A model generated the notes under the pieces. The model did no database searches. It saw nothing but the letters and a program-made list of their open reading frames with translations, and had not been told where the DNA came from. A DNA stretch of 42,455 bases from Bacteroidales bacterium (GTDB lineage: Bacteria > Bacteroidota > Bacteroidia > Bacteroidales > UBA3663): assembly GCA_017449065.1 (NCBI GenBank), contig JAFSKF010000035.1:1-42455 (forward strand). The letters run 5' to 3'. This document shows, one piece after another, positions 42,348-42,455 of this stretch. The position numbers were made by a program, and so were the translations under genes. Numbering within the stretch: position 1 is the stretch's first letter; each line of letters opens with the position of its first letter.

Positions 42348-42455
42348 ATGCGCTTTATGGCAATTGTCCGTGACGCAGACAGGATTGTGATTCGCGACGG
42401 CGGCAACCTCTGCTGCTCCAATCCTGACAATGAGGAAACGCTGTATGAAATAACC
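42348..42455 (+). CDS. Partial reading frame at the window edge, unknown
   Basis: Starts at ATG 42348 with MRFMAIVRDADRIVIRDGGN and stays open to the edge (36 codons). No family can be named. It follows an AT-rich stretch with repeated GTGAAAAGT-type words (42310-42345), a kind of low-complexity spacer. It might be an independent gene or a decayed continuation of the TPR gene in another frame. Confidence 0.35.
   Translation, partial: MRFMAIVRDADRIVIRDGGNLCCSNPDNEETLYEIT

Overview
The window comes from a member of the Bacteroidales, most like Prevotella/Segatella. The evidence is two SusC/SusD pairs, fructan-degrading GH32 enzymes, a BspA/dockerin-type surface protein, many promoters with the Bacteroidetes -7 box TAnnTTTG (several with TTTG about 20 bp upstream), and little use of Shine-Dalgarno sites.

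Layout. (1) 1-8.4 kb, minus strand: one arm of a fructan utilisation locus. It runs GH32 enzyme, DUF1573 protein, periplasmic-sensor/AraC regulator (interrupted by an in-frame stop), SusC, SusD (cut by the window edge). (2) 8.8-21.6 kb: an accessory island with an outer-membrane protein, an IS982-family element, an ADP-ribosylglycohydrolase, a retropepsin-like protease, an AlbA_2/ATPase-like protein, a retron (ncRNA, reverse transcriptase, helical partner protein), and a WYL regulator followed by a HAD / phosphoribosyltransferase / DprA-like / unknown operon. (3) 21.7-34.3 kb: the second fructan arm. SusC, SusD and a surface glycan-binding lipoprotein with a duplicated DUF4960-like domain lie on the minus strand. 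An intact sensor/AraC regulator lies upstream on the same strand, and it is divergent from GH32, MFS sugar importer and fructokinase on the plus strand. (4) 34.4-42.5 kb: a DMT exporter, a BspA/dockerin protein with a hidden 52-aa gene, a structured ncRNA, a VapBC-like toxin-antitoxin overlapping mltG, and a TPR lipoprotein cut by a stop codon.

Fructan logic (inference from family knowledge). Surface SusC/D and the glycan-binding protein capture fructan, GH32 enzymes cut it, free fructose is sensed in the periplasm by a ribose-binding-protein-like domain fused through a membrane helix to an AraC DNA-binding domain, the MFS protein imports fructose and the PfkB kinase phosphorylates it. One operator, TCGTTCA-N9-AAAAATGTT followed by TAACA, lies exactly 38 bp from the -7 box of three promoters (both susC genes and the GH32 operon). 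The two arms are therefore probably one regulon interrupted by the island.

Island logic. Four promoters (retropepsin gene, retron, HAD operon, WYL gene) share a palindrome CGAAC-N5-GTTCG at exactly the same distance (19 bp) from a TAnnTTTG box. This indicates that the WYL protein controls several defence-type modules together. It is the strongest candidate in the window for an undescribed integrated system.

Three separate genes carry in-frame stop codons inside otherwise continuous reading frames (4592, 11483, 42260). They could be real pseudogenes or sequence errors.
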